The notes under the pieces: generated by a model
The model's input: only the letters and a program-made list of their open reading frames with translations
The model's database searches: none
Told to the model about the DNA's origin: nothing
DNA from: Falsirhodobacter sp051195255
GTDB taxonomy: Bacteria > Pseudomonadota > Alphaproteobacteria > Rhodobacterales > Rhodobacteraceae
Length of the DNA stretch: 64,000 bases
NCBI RefSeq assembly: GCF_051195255.1
Contig: NZ_JBNJLK010000010.1
Span: 72,381 to 136,380, forward strand
Direction of reading: 5' to 3'
Part shown: positions 8,118-16,645 of the stretch, in pieces
How positions within the stretch are numbered: the first letter of the stretch is position 1
Layout of the letters: each line of letters starts with the position of its first letter
Program-made: the position numbers and the translations under genes

Positions 8118-9813
8118 GATTTCGCGTGGGCTTTACGCGGCCATGTTCGGCCCCACCACGGGCGACCGCGTCCGGCTGGGCGACACCGACCTGATCATCG
8201 AGGTGGAACGCGACCTGACCACCTATGGCGAGGAGGTGAAGTTCGGCGGCGGCAAGGTCATCCGCGACGGGATGGGCCAAAGCCAGGTCACGCGGGCGGG
8301 CGGGGCGGTGGACACCGTCATCACCAACGCGCTGATCGTGGATCACACGGGCATCTACAAGGCCGACGTGGGCCTGCGCGACGGGTTGATCCACAAGATC
8401 GGCAAGGCGGGCAATCCCGACACGCAGCCCGCCGTCAACATCATCATCGGCCCGGGAACGGAGGTGATCGCGGGCGAGGGCAGGATCCTGACCGCGGGCG
8501 GGATGGACAGCCACATCCACTACATCTGCCCCGACCAGATCGAACACGCGCTGCATTCCGGCATGACGACGATGCTGGGCGGCGGCACGGGGCCGGCGCA
8601 TGGCACGCTGGCCACCACCGTGACGCCCGGCCCCTGGCATATCGGGCGCATGATGATGGCGGCGGACGCCTTCCCCATGAACCTCGCCTTCACCGGCAAG
8701 GGCAATGCCAGCCGGCCTGAGGGGTTGGTGGAAATGGTGCGCGCCGGCGTCGTCGGCCTGAAGCTGCACGAGGATTGGGGCACCACCCCCGCCGCCATCG
8801 ACTGCTGCCTGACGGTGGCGGACCAGATGGACGTGCAGGTGATGATCCACACCGACACGCTGAACGAAAGCGGGTTCGTGGAGAACACCCTCGCCGCCAT
8901 CGGCGGGCGCACGATCCACGCCTTCCACACCGAAGGCGCGGGCGGCGGGCACGCGCCCGACATCCTGAAGGTCGTGGGATCGGCCAACGTGATCCCCTCC
9001 TCGACCAACCCCACGATGCCCTACACCGCCAACACGGTGGAGGAGCATCTGGACATGCTGATGGTGTGCCACCACCTCGACCGGTCGATCCCCGAGGATG
9101 TGGCCTTTGCGGAATCCCGCATCCGCCGCGAAACGATCGCGGCCGAAGACATCCTGCACGACATGGGCGCGCTGTCGATCCTGTCGTCGGACAGTCAGGC
9201 GATGGGACGGGTGGGCGAGGTCATCACCCGCACCTGGCAGACTGCGCACAAGATGAAGCTGCAACGCGGCCGTCTGGCCGAGGAGACGGGCGACAACGAC
9301 AACATGCGCGTCCGCCGCTTCATCGCGAAATACACGATCAACCCCGCGATCTGCCACGGCATGGCCCCCCATATCGGCAGCGTGGAGGAAGGCAAGCGCG
9401 CCGATCTGGTGCTGTGGAACCCCGCCTTCTTTGGCGCGAAGCCTGAAATGGTGCTGCTGGGCGGCATGATCGCCGTGGCGCAGATGGGCGATCCGAACGG
9501 GTCCATCCCTGCGATGCCCTTCTATTCGCGGCCCATGTTCGGCGCGTTCGGCGGGGCGCGCACCGCGTCCTCCGTCACCTTCGTGTCGCAAGCGGGGCTG
9601 GAGGAGGATGTGCGCGGCCAGCTTGGCCTGCAAAAGCAGACCGTGGCCGTGAAGGGCACGCGGGACATCGGCAAGGCGGACATGATCCTGAACGATGCCC
9701 GCCCCGAGATCAGCGTGAACCCCGAAACCTACGAGGTGCGGGCCGACGGCCAGATCCTGACCTGCGAACCGCTGACCGAGTTGCCCCTCGCGCAGCGCTA
9801 CTTCCTGTACTAG
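8107..9813 (+). CDS. ureC: Urease alpha subunit UreC (catalytic)
   Basis: Catalytic Ni-dependent amidohydrolase, urea to ammonia and carbamate, 568 aa. All active-site residues are present, each two positions beyond Klebsiella aerogenes numbering: His136 and His138 (MDSHIH), carbamylated Lys219 (GLKLHEDWG), His248, His274 (HAFHTEG), Asp362, and the mobile-flap Cys321-His322 (MVCHHLD). Nothing suggests inactivation. The ATG at 8107 overlaps ureB. Its TAG stop shares a CTAG palindrome with the stop of the convergent ureG, so there is no room for a terminator between the two operons. Confidence 0.97.
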   Translation: MPVEISRGLYAAMFGPTTGDRVRLGDTDLIIEVERDLTTYGEEVKFGGGKVIRDGMGQSQVTRAGGAVDTVITNALIVDHTGIYKADVGLRDGLIHKIGKAGNPDTQPAVNIIIGPGTEVIAGEGRILTAGGMDSHIHYICPDQIEHALHSGMTTMLGGGTGPAHGTLATTVTPGPWHIGRMMMAADAFPMNLAFTGKGNASRPEGLVEMVRAGVVGLKLHEDWGTTPAAIDCCLTVADQMDVQVMIHTDTLNESGFVENTLAAIGGRTIHAFHTEGAGGGHAPDILKVVGSANVIPSSTNPTMPYTANTVEEHLDMLMVCHHLDRSIPEDVAFAESRIRRETIAAEDILHDMGALSILSSDSQAMGRVGEVITRTWQTAHKMKLQRGRLAEETGDNDNMRVRRFIAKYTINPAICHGMAPHIGSVEEGKRADLVLWNPAFFGAKPEMVLLGGMIAVAQMGDPNGSIPAMPFYSRPMFGAFGGARTASSVTFVSQAGLEEDVRGQLGLQKQTVAVKGTRDIGKADMILNDARPEISVNPETYEVRADGQILTCEPLTELPLAQRYFLY

Positions 9814-10424
9814 CGCAGGGACAGGCCGCCTTCCTGTTGCAGGAAGGCGATGATCGCCTCCATCCCCTCGGCCTGCCGCAGTTTCGCCATCACGTAAGGC
9901 CGCGCCCCGCGCGCGGTCTGGGTGTCCCGCTCCAGCATCTCCAGATCCACGCCGACATGCGGGGCGAGGTCGGTCTTGTTCACGACCAGCAGGTCGGATC
10001 GGGTGACGCCCGGACCCCGCTTGCGGGGAATGTCCTGCCCCGCCGCCGTGTCGATGACATAGATCGTGAGGTCCGCGAGTTCCGGCGAGAAGGTGGCTGC
10101 CAGATTGTCCCCGCCAGATTCGATCAGCACCAGATCCAGATCGGGAAAGGCCCGCCGCAGCTCGGCGATGGCGGCAAGGTTGATCGACGCATCCTCGCGG
10201 ATGGCGGTGTGGGGGCAGCCGCCGGTTTCCACGCCGCGGATGCGTTCGGACGGCAGAACCTGCGCGCGCATCAGGTATTCCGCATCCTCGCGCGTATAGA
10301 TGTCGTTGGTGATGACGGCCATGGAACAGCGGTCGGCCAGCGCCGCGCACAGCTTTTCGGTCAGGGTCGTCTTGCCGACGCCGACGGGGCCGCCGATGCC
10401 GACGCGAAGGGGTCCGGTGCTCAT
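9810..10424 (-). CDS. ureG: Urease accessory GTPase UreG
   Basis: SIMIBI-class GTPase that delivers nickel to the UreDFG-urease complex, 204 aa. Visible motifs are the P-loop GGPVGVGKT (11-19), the nickel-binding Cys70-Pro71-His72 in VETGGCPHTAIRED, the ESGGDN switch (102-107) and the base-specificity NKTD (149-152). The start at 10424 overlaps the ureF stop (ATGA). It is the last gene of the long - strand purine operon and converges on ureC with a four-base overlap. Confidence 0.96.
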   Translation of the reverse strand: MSTGPLRVGIGGPVGVGKTTLTEKLCAALADRCSMAVITNDIYTREDAEYLMRAQVLPSERIRGVETGGCPHTAIREDASINLAAIAELRRAFPDLDLVLIESGGDNLAATFSPELADLTIYVIDTAAGQDIPRKRGPGVTRSDLLVVNKTDLAPHVGVDLEMLERDTQTARGARPYVMAKLRQAEGMEAIIAFLQQEGGLSLR

Positions 10425-11041
10425 GTCTTGAAGATCCTCACATCCAAAGTTTCGTGGCGCATCGCGGCCAGATCGCCCGCAATGCTGGCCGAGGCGATGG
10501 CCGACACGGGGGCGGTGGATGCCCGTTCGGCCAGATCGTCGATCAGGGGGTGCAGCGCCTGCAACACCCGCTGCCCCGGCGTCTGGCCCAAGGGCACGAA
10601 GCGCGTGGCGCAGGCCACGAGGTTGCCCGCAAAGCCGTGCAGGAACAGCGCTGTTACCTGCGCCGTCGTCAGCTCCAGCGAACGGCTGGCCACGCCGATC
10701 GCCAGCGGCAAGGGCTGCGGGTCCACCGGCACGCCAAGCGCGGTCACCGTGGCGGCAAAGGCCGCGCCCTGCTCCTCCGTCTCCCGCAACCGCTCGGCCG
10801 AGGGGGCGAGGGCGCGGGCGATGTCGCGCAGATCCTCGCCGTCCCGCGCGCGGGACAGAAGCACCGCGTCGGACCAGCCCGCGCCGATCCGCAGCACGTC
10901 CGCGATCCACGCCTGCGCGCTGCCGGCATCCTTCACCACGCCGTCGTTGATCGCCTGCTCCATCCCGTGGGAATAGGCGAAGCCGCCGGTGGGAAAGGCC
11001 GGCGACAGCCATTGCACCAGCCGCAGAAGATCAGTGGGCAT
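10421..11041 (-). CDS. ureF: Urease accessory protein UreF
   Basis: UreF bridges UreD and UreG and acts as a checkpoint for nickel insertion, 206 aa. It begins MPTDLLRLVQWLSPAFPTGGFAYSHG (typical 'LxxxLSPAFPVGGFAYSHGLE' opening), has RARDGEDL in the middle, and ends with a KDLRIFKT-like VRIFKT. I chose the ATG at 11041; an in-frame ATG at 11065 would lengthen the overlap with ureE and has no family support. Confidence 0.93.
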   Translation of the reverse strand: MPTDLLRLVQWLSPAFPTGGFAYSHGMEQAINDGVVKDAGSAQAWIADVLRIGAGWSDAVLLSRARDGEDLRDIARALAPSAERLRETEEQGAAFAATVTALGVPVDPQPLPLAIGVASRSLELTTAQVTALFLHGFAGNLVACATRFVPLGQTPGQRVLQALHPLIDDLAERASTAPVSAIASASIAGDLAAMRHETLDVRIFKT

Positions 11042-11477
11042 GGCCCATGGTCCGCCCGTGGCCATAGGCGCCGCCTTCCGGCGAGAACCGTTCCATCGAG
11101 GGGCGGACGGTCGCGCCCAGCCCCTGAAGCATCCCTTCCAGCACGTGGTCGCGCCGGATCACCAGACGATCGCGCTCGATCTGGCAGGGCGTGTGGCGGT
11201 TGCCGATGTGCCAGGCTAGACGCGGCAGATCGCCCGTCACCACCAGCACGGGCTCCAGCGCGGCCGCCACCTCGATCACCGTGTCGCCCGCGATCAGCGC
11301 ATCGCCATGATCGAGGCTGACCGTTTCGGGCAGGTCCACCAGCACCCCGCGCCCCGAGGCGCAGATCAGACGTTTGCGCCGCAGGAAGCGCGCCTCGTAA
11401 TCCAGAACCACCTTGTCGGCGGGATCGGTCCAATCGCCCTTGCGGCGCAGTTCGGTGGCGGCGGGATGGTCGATCAT
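11031..11477 (-). CDS. ureE: Urease accessory metallochaperone UreE
   Basis: Nickel-binding dimer that supplies UreG, 148 aa. It has the UreE N-terminal domain (VVLDYEARFLRRKRL, VLVDLPETVSLDHGDAL) and the central GNRHTPCQIERDRLVIRRDHVLEGML block carrying the conserved metal His. The C-terminal tail is short and modestly His-rich (GHGRTMGHAH), not a long poly-His tail. The start at 11477 overlaps the allA stop by four bases; the end overlaps ureF. Confidence 0.93.
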   Translation of the reverse strand: MIDHPAATELRRKGDWTDPADKVVLDYEARFLRRKRLICASGRGVLVDLPETVSLDHGDALIAGDTVIEVAAALEPVLVVTGDLPRLAWHIGNRHTPCQIERDRLVIRRDHVLEGMLQGLGATVRPSMERFSPEGGAYGHGRTMGHAH

Positions 11478-11962
11478 GCGCTTGGTCCCTGGTCGATGAA
11501 CACGGGCTGGTCCAGCCAGTGTTCCTGAAGGTTCGGGCTGTCGCCGATGCGGTCCACGACCGCGAACAGCCCCGGTTCGTGCAGCGGCGTCAGCACGCCG
11601 TGCCATGTGCCGCGATGCAGGTTCACCCCCTGACGCGGCGCGGTCAGGAAAGCGCGTGGCGCCCCCGGCACGCCCCCCGCATCCGGTGCGACGATGACAA
11701 GGAAGGGATGTTCCGTCATGGGGATGAAGGCCTGACTGCCGTTCGGATGCCGCTCCAGCATCTCCAGCCGATAGGGGAAGCTCCGCGCCTCGGCCCGGAA
11801 GATCGACAGGCCAAGCCGGCCCTCCACCGCCTCCAGCCGCGCGCGGTCATGGAAGCGACCGCAGAGGCCTTGGTTGATGATCTTGTCCGGCGTGCCGGAG
11901 GCGTCCAGCACGTCGCCGAAGGGGGCGAAGGCGGCGGCAGTCAGGGGCTCGGTGCGGATCAT
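11474..11962 (-). CDS. allA: Ureidoglycolate lyase AllA
   Basis: Cleaves (S)-ureidoglycolate to glyoxylate and urea, 162 aa. It begins MIRTEPLTAAAFAPFGDVLD and contains SIFRAEARSFPYRLEMLERHPNGSQAFIP and WHGVLTPLHEPGLFAVVDRIG, all typical of AllA. It overlaps allE upstream and ureE downstream by four bases each. Its urea product feeds the neighbouring urease, and its glyoxylate can be used by the malate synthase encoded in the same operon. Confidence 0.93.
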   Translation of the reverse strand: MIRTEPLTAAAFAPFGDVLDASGTPDKIINQGLCGRFHDRARLEAVEGRLGLSIFRAEARSFPYRLEMLERHPNGSQAFIPMTEHPFLVIVAPDAGGVPGAPRAFLTAPRQGVNLHRGTWHGVLTPLHEPGLFAVVDRIGDSPNLQEHWLDQPVFIDQGPSA

Positions 11963-12777
11963 CGCAGGCGCAGCCCCGCATGACGATTCACGTCCTTGTA
12001 AAGAAGGTAGCGGAACGGCCCCGGCCCCGCGGCATAGCAGGCCTGCGGGCAGAAGGCGCGCAGCCACATGAAGTCGCCGGCCTCCACCTCCACCCAGTCC
12101 TTGTTCAGCTTGTAGACGGCCTTCCCTTCCAGCACGTAAAGGCCGTGCTCCATCACATGCGTTTCCTCGAACGGGATGACGCCGCCGGGCTGGAAGGTGA
12201 CGATGGTCACGTGCATGTCGTGGCGCAGATCGGCCGGATCGACGAAGCGGGTGGTGGCCCAGGCCCCGTTCGTGTCGGGCATGGGGGTGGGGGCGATGTC
12301 GGACTCAAGCAGGATCAGCGGTTCGGGGCGCGGCAGGCCGGCGCCGTCCCAGATCTTGCGGATCCAGTGGAAGCGGGCGGGCGTGTCGCCGTGGTTGCGC
12401 AGGGTCCACACGACCCCAGCGGGAAGGTAGGCGTAGTGGCCAGCCCGCAACGGGTAGGTTTGCCCGGCCACCGTCAGCGTCGGGCTGCCGTCCGTCACGA
12501 ACAGCACGCCCTGCGCCCCCGCCTCCGGCTCTGGCGCGTCGGTGCCTCCGCCGGGGGCCACCTCCATCACGTATTGGCTGAAGGTTTCGGAAAAACCGGT
12601 CATCGGCCGGGCGATCAGCCACAGGCGCGTGTCTTCCCACCCCGGCAGGAAGCTGGTCACGATGTCGGAAAAAACGCCTTTCGGGATGAAGGCGTAGGCG
12701 TCGGTGAAGACGGCGCGGCCGGTCATCAGCTGCGTTTGCGGCGGCAAACCGCCCGCGGGGAAGTGGTACTGTGTCAC
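11959..12777 (-). CDS. allE: (S)-ureidoglycine aminohydrolase, double-cupin
   Basis: Converts (S)-ureidoglycine to (S)-ureidoglycolate with release of ammonia, 272 aa. Two cupin barrels can be followed: an N-terminal one around GVLFVTDGSPTLTVAGQTYPL and a C-terminal one (FQPGGVIPFEETHVMEHGLYVLEGKAVYKL) that carries the Glu/His metal ligands. It ends in the family's PFRYLLYKDVNRH segment. Its presence implies an allantoate amidohydrolase that makes ureidoglycine. That gene is not in this window. The start overlaps the puuE/uraD stop (ATGA). Confidence 0.92.
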   Translation of the reverse strand: MTQYHFPAGGLPPQTQLMTGRAVFTDAYAFIPKGVFSDIVTSFLPGWEDTRLWLIARPMTGFSETFSQYVMEVAPGGGTDAPEPEAGAQGVLFVTDGSPTLTVAGQTYPLRAGHYAYLPAGVVWTLRNHGDTPARFHWIRKIWDGAGLPRPEPLILLESDIAPTPMPDTNGAWATTRFVDPADLRHDMHVTIVTFQPGGVIPFEETHVMEHGLYVLEGKAVYKLNKDWVEVEAGDFMWLRAFCPQACYAAGPGPFRYLLYKDVNRHAGLRLR

Positions 12778-14183
12778 AGGAGCGCTTTCAGGCGAAGAAG
12801 GGCGATGCGTTCCACCTGACGGCAGGCGGTGGCGAATTCGGTGTCGCGGTCATGGGCGATGCGGGCGCGGAAGGCGTCGAGGATCTGGGCCTTCGTGTTG
12901 TCGCGCACGGCGATGATGAACGGAAAGCCGTGGCGGGCCACGTAGTCGGCGTTCAGGCGCTGGAACTCCGCCCGTTCATCGTCCGTCAGGGCGTCAAGGC
13001 CCGCGCTCGCCTGTTCGGCGGTGCTGTCCGCCGTCAGCCGCTGCGCCGCGGCCAGCTTGCCCGCAAGGTCGGGATGGGCGTTCAGGACGGCCAGCCGTTC
13101 AGCGTCGCCGGCGCTGCGGAACATGCGGCACAGGGCGTTGTGCAGGCCCCCCGCGCTGTCATGCGCGGGGCCGAGTTCCAGATCGAAGGCCCGTTCCGCG
13201 ATCCAGGGCGAATGTTCGAAGATGCCGCCGAAGCGCGCCACGAACCCGTCGCGGTCCATCTGCGAGGGGCGTTCGCGCCGCACATGCGGATGTTGGGCGG
13301 CCCAGTGGGCCGCAATCTCTCCGCGCGTCGCGAACCACGCGCCGCCCTTTTGCAGCGCGTAATCCAGAAAGCGGATCAGCCCCGCGGCCTTGCCCGGCCG
13401 CCCGATCAGCCGCGAATGCAGACCGATGGACATCATCTTGGGACGTCCGGCGTCGCCTTCGTCCCACAACGTGTCGAAGGCGTCCTTCAGGTATTGGAAG
13501 AACTGCTCTCCGGTGATGTAGCCGGGGGCGGTGGCGAAGCGCATGTCGTTCGCTTCCAGCGTATAGGGCAGGACAAGCTGGTCGCGCGCGCCCACCTCCC
13601 GCCAATAGGGCAGGTCGTCGTCATAGGTGTCGGAGATCCAGTCGAGCGCCCCCGTTTCCGCCGTCAGCCGCACCGTGTTGGCCGAACAGCGGCCCGTGTA
13701 CCAGCCGCGCGGCGGTTCGCCCACAACCTCGGTGTGCAGGCGGATGGCCTCGGCGATCTGGCGGCGCTCCTCCGCCTCCTCCATCCCGCGATGTTCGACC
13801 CATTTCAGGCCGTGCGACGCGATTTCCCACCCCGCTTCCTTCATCGCGGCCACCTGTTCGGGGCTGCGGGCGAGCGCTGTGGCCACACCGAAGATGGTGA
13901 CGGGCAGGCCTCGCGCGGTGAAGATGTCGTGCAGGCGCCAGAAACCGGCGCGCGCGCCGTAGTCGTAGATCGACTCCATGTTCCAGTGGCGTTCGCCGGG
14001 CCACATGGCGGCGCCTGCGATGTCGGACAGGAACGCCTCGGACGCGGCATCACCGTGGAGGATGGAGTTCTCGCCCCCTTCCTCATGGTTCAGGACGAGG
14101 CTGACGGCGATCTTCGCTCCGCCGGGCCAGGCGGCGTCGGGCGGCGTTCCGGCATATCCGGACAGGTTGCGGGGGTATCTCAT
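12774..14183 (-). CDS. puuE: Fused allantoinase PuuE / OHCU decarboxylase UraD
   Basis: A 469-aa two-domain protein. Residues about 1-310 are a PuuE-type allantoinase of the polysaccharide-deacetylase (NodB) fold, beginning RYPRNLSGYAGTPPDAAWPGGAKIAVSLVLNHEEGGE. The rest is UraD, the OHCU decarboxylase: FGGIFEHSPWIAE, the HPDLAGKLA catalytic-His motif, the STAEQASAGL motif and FPFIIAVRD near the end. The fusion couples two consecutive steps, OHCU to (S)-allantoin and allantoin to allantoate. Such PuuE-UraD fusions are known in other bacteria. It overlaps uraH by one base and allE by four. Confidence 0.94.
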   Translation of the reverse strand: MRYPRNLSGYAGTPPDAAWPGGAKIAVSLVLNHEEGGENSILHGDAASEAFLSDIAGAAMWPGERHWNMESIYDYGARAGFWRLHDIFTARGLPVTIFGVATALARSPEQVAAMKEAGWEIASHGLKWVEHRGMEEAEERRQIAEAIRLHTEVVGEPPRGWYTGRCSANTVRLTAETGALDWISDTYDDDLPYWREVGARDQLVLPYTLEANDMRFATAPGYITGEQFFQYLKDAFDTLWDEGDAGRPKMMSIGLHSRLIGRPGKAAGLIRFLDYALQKGGAWFATRGEIAAHWAAQHPHVRRERPSQMDRDGFVARFGGIFEHSPWIAERAFDLELGPAHDSAGGLHNALCRMFRSAGDAERLAVLNAHPDLAGKLAAAQRLTADSTAEQASAGLDALTDDERAEFQRLNADYVARHGFPFIIAVRDNTKAQILDAFRARIAHDRDTEFATACRQVERIALLRLKALL

Positions 14184-14503
14184 CAGCTTCCCCGATAGGT
14201 CGAAAAGGCGAAGGGCGACAGCAGCAGCGGCACATGGTAATGCGCCCCCTCCCCCACCTTGAAGCGGATCGGGATCAGGTCGAGGAAACTGTACGGCTGC
14301 CCCGTCGCCCGCAGGTAATCGCCCGCGTGGAAGCGCAGTTCATACGCGCCCGTCGGCAGATCGGTCGCCAGGGGCGCGTCGGTGCGGCCGTCGGCGTTGG
14401 TCACGGCCTCGGCCAGCCGCGTCTCGGCCCAAAGCTCGATCCGGACGCCGGCGGCGGGGCGGCCAAGGGCCGTGTCCAGCACGTGGGTGGTCAGGCGGGT
14501 CAT
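14183..14503 (-). CDS. uraH: 5-hydroxyisourate hydrolase UraH (HIUase)
   Basis: Transthyretin-related 5-hydroxyisourate hydrolase, 106 aa. It opens with LTTHVLDTALGRPAAG, containing the catalytic His7, and ends with the diagnostic C-terminal tetrapeptide YRGS. The start at 14503 follows AAGGAGG; a further upstream in-frame ATG is ignored. It overlaps the glcB stop by four bases. No export signal is visible, so it acts in the cytoplasm between HpxO and UraD. Confidence 0.95.
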   Translation of the reverse strand: MTRLTTHVLDTALGRPAAGVRIELWAETRLAEAVTNADGRTDAPLATDLPTGAYELRFHAGDYLRATGQPYSFLDLIPIRFKVGEGAHYHVPLLLSPFAFSTYRGS

Positions 14504-16632
14504 GCAACCTCCTTCGCGGTGCGGCGCCATGCGTGCAGCAACGGCTCGGTATAGCCCGAAGGCTGGGTGGCGCCCTGCAGGATCAGGTCGCGCGCGGCCT
14601 TGAAGGCGGGGCCGTCATAGCCGGGTGCCATGGGGCGATAGGCCGGATCGCCCGCGTTCTGACGGTCCACAGTGACGGCCATGCGGCGCAGGCTGTCCTC
14701 GATCTGCGCGTCGGTGATCAGCCCGTGCATCCGCCAGTTCGCCAGGAACTGGGCCGAGATGCGGAGCGTGGCCCGATCCTCCATCAACGCCACGTTGTCG
14801 ATGTCGGGCACCTTGGAACAGCCGATCCCCTGATCCACCCACCGCACGACATAGCCGAGGATGGACTGGCAGTTGTTGTCGATCTCCCGCGCGATGACCT
14901 CCTCGGACAGGTTGCGGGGACCCATCAAGGGCGGGGTCAGCAGGGCCTGAAGGCTGGCGCGGGTGCGGGATGTCAGCTCCTCCTGCCGTGCGGCCACGTC
15001 CACCTGATGGTAATGCATCGCGTGCAGCACGGCGGCGGTGGGGGACGGCACCCAAGCCGTGCTGGCACCGGCGGTCGGGTGGCCGATCTTGGCGGCCAGC
15101 ATCTCGGCCATGTTGTCGGGCTTGGCCCACATGCCCTTGCCGATCTGGCCCTTGCCGTTCAGGCCCGTCGCCAGCCCCGCATCGACGTTGCCGTTTTCAT
15201 AGGCCGCCAGCCAGGTCGCGTCCTTCATCTCCGCCTTCGGCAAGACGGGGCCCGCCTGCATCAGGGTGTGGATCTCGTCCCCCGTGCGATCGAGGAAGCC
15301 GGTGTTGATGAAGGCGATCCGGCCCTTCAGCGCGCGGATGCATTCGCGCAGGTTGACCGAGGTGCGGCGCTCCTCGTCCATCAGGCCCAGCTTCACGGTG
15401 CCGCGCGGCAGGTGCAGGATGTCCTCCACCAGGACGAAGGTGCGGTCGGCGAAGGCGGCCTCGGCCGGGCCGTGCATCTTGGGCTTCACCACGTATATGC
15501 TGCCGTGACGGGAGTTGCGGGGGCCCTCCGTCTTCGCCAGATCGTGCATCCCGGCGGCGACGGTGACCAGCGCGTCCAGCAGCCCTTCCGGCACCTCCTT
15601 TCCGTTCAGGGTCACGGCGTCTGTGGTCATCAGGTGGCCGACGTTGCGCACCAGAAGGACCGCGCGCCCCGGCAGGGTCAGGGTGCCGCCGTCGGGCGCG
15701 GTGAAGGTCCGGTCGGGGTTCAGGCGGCGCGTCACCGCGCGGTCGCCCTTCTGGAAGGTTTCCGCCAGATCGCCCTTCATCAGGCCCAGCCAGTTGTCAT
15801 AGGCCAGCACCTTGTCGGCGGCGTCCACGGCGGCGACGGAATCCTCGCAGTCCTGGATGGCGGTCAGCGCCGCCTCCACCACCACATCGCGCAGGCCCGA
15901 GGGGCTGGCCGCGCCCACCGGATGCATGGGATCGAAGACGAGTTCGATGTGCAGCCCGTTGTGGCGCAGCAGCACCGATTGCGGCCCGTGGCCCGCAAAG
16001 GCCGCCGGATCGGCCAGCGTCAGCGCGCCCCCGTCGATCAGCAGCGCGCCGTCCTTCACCTCGTAGGAGGTGACGTTGGCGTGCGATCCACCCACCAGCG
16101 GCACCGCCTGATCCAGGAAGTGCGCGGCGGCCGCCACCGCCTCCGCCCCACGCGCCGCGTCATAGCCGGTGCCTTCCGGCGCACCCGGCAGCGCGTCGGT
16201 GCCATAGAAGGCGTCGTACAGGCTGCCCCACCGCGCGTTCGCCGCGTTCAGCGCGAAGCGCGCGTTCATCACCGGCACCACCAGCTGCGGGCCGGCCAGC
16301 GTCGCGATCTCGGGATCGCAGGGGGCGGTGTCCACCTTGAACTCGGGCCCTTCGGGAAGGAGGTAGCCGATCTCGCGCAGGAACTCCTCCCACGCGGCGG
16401 CGTCCCAGTCGCGGTCGCGGCGGGCCTTCAGCCAGCCGTCGATCTCGGTCTGCATCCGGTCGCGAACGGCCAGAAGCTCTCGGTTTTCCGGCGCAAGCTC
16501 GGCCAGAAGACGGGCGAGGCCGGACCAGAAGGCGTCCGCACCGATGGGCAGGCCGGGAAGAAGGCGCTGTTCCACGAACTCGGCCAAGGGGACGGCGACC
16601 TGAAGGCCCGCGCGATCCGTGTGGGTTGTCAT
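14500..16632 (-). CDS. glcB: Malate synthase G
   Basis: Condenses glyoxylate and acetyl-CoA to malate, 710 aa, the usual length of the monomeric G isoform. Clear family blocks are GSIYVVKPKMHGPAEAAF, MDEERRTSVNLRECIRAL, FINTGFLDRTGDEIHT and AGASTAWVPSPTAAVLHAMHYH. The ATG at 16632 is preceded by GAGGAAGGTG; a further ATG at 16653 would place that ribosome-binding site inside the gene. Lying between xdhC and uraH, it links ureide-derived glyoxylate to central metabolism. Confidence 0.96.
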   Translation of the reverse strand: MTTHTDRAGLQVAVPLAEFVEQRLLPGLPIGADAFWSGLARLLAELAPENRELLAVRDRMQTEIDGWLKARRDRDWDAAAWEEFLREIGYLLPEGPEFKVDTAPCDPEIATLAGPQLVVPVMNARFALNAANARWGSLYDAFYGTDALPGAPEGTGYDAARGAEAVAAAAHFLDQAVPLVGGSHANVTSYEVKDGALLIDGGALTLADPAAFAGHGPQSVLLRHNGLHIELVFDPMHPVGAASPSGLRDVVVEAALTAIQDCEDSVAAVDAADKVLAYDNWLGLMKGDLAETFQKGDRAVTRRLNPDRTFTAPDGGTLTLPGRAVLLVRNVGHLMTTDAVTLNGKEVPEGLLDALVTVAAGMHDLAKTEGPRNSRHGSIYVVKPKMHGPAEAAFADRTFVLVEDILHLPRGTVKLGLMDEERRTSVNLRECIRALKGRIAFINTGFLDRTGDEIHTLMQAGPVLPKAEMKDATWLAAYENGNVDAGLATGLNGKGQIGKGMWAKPDNMAEMLAAKIGHPTAGASTAWVPSPTAAVLHAMHYHQVDVAARQEELTSRTRASLQALLTPPLMGPRNLSEEVIAREIDNNCQSILGYVVRWVDQGIGCSKVPDIDNVALMEDRATLRISAQFLANWRMHGLITDAQIEDSLRRMAVTVDRQNAGDPAYRPMAPGYDGPAFKAARDLILQGATQPSGYTEPLLHAWRRTAKEVA

Positions 16633-16645
16633 GTTGGCACCTTCC

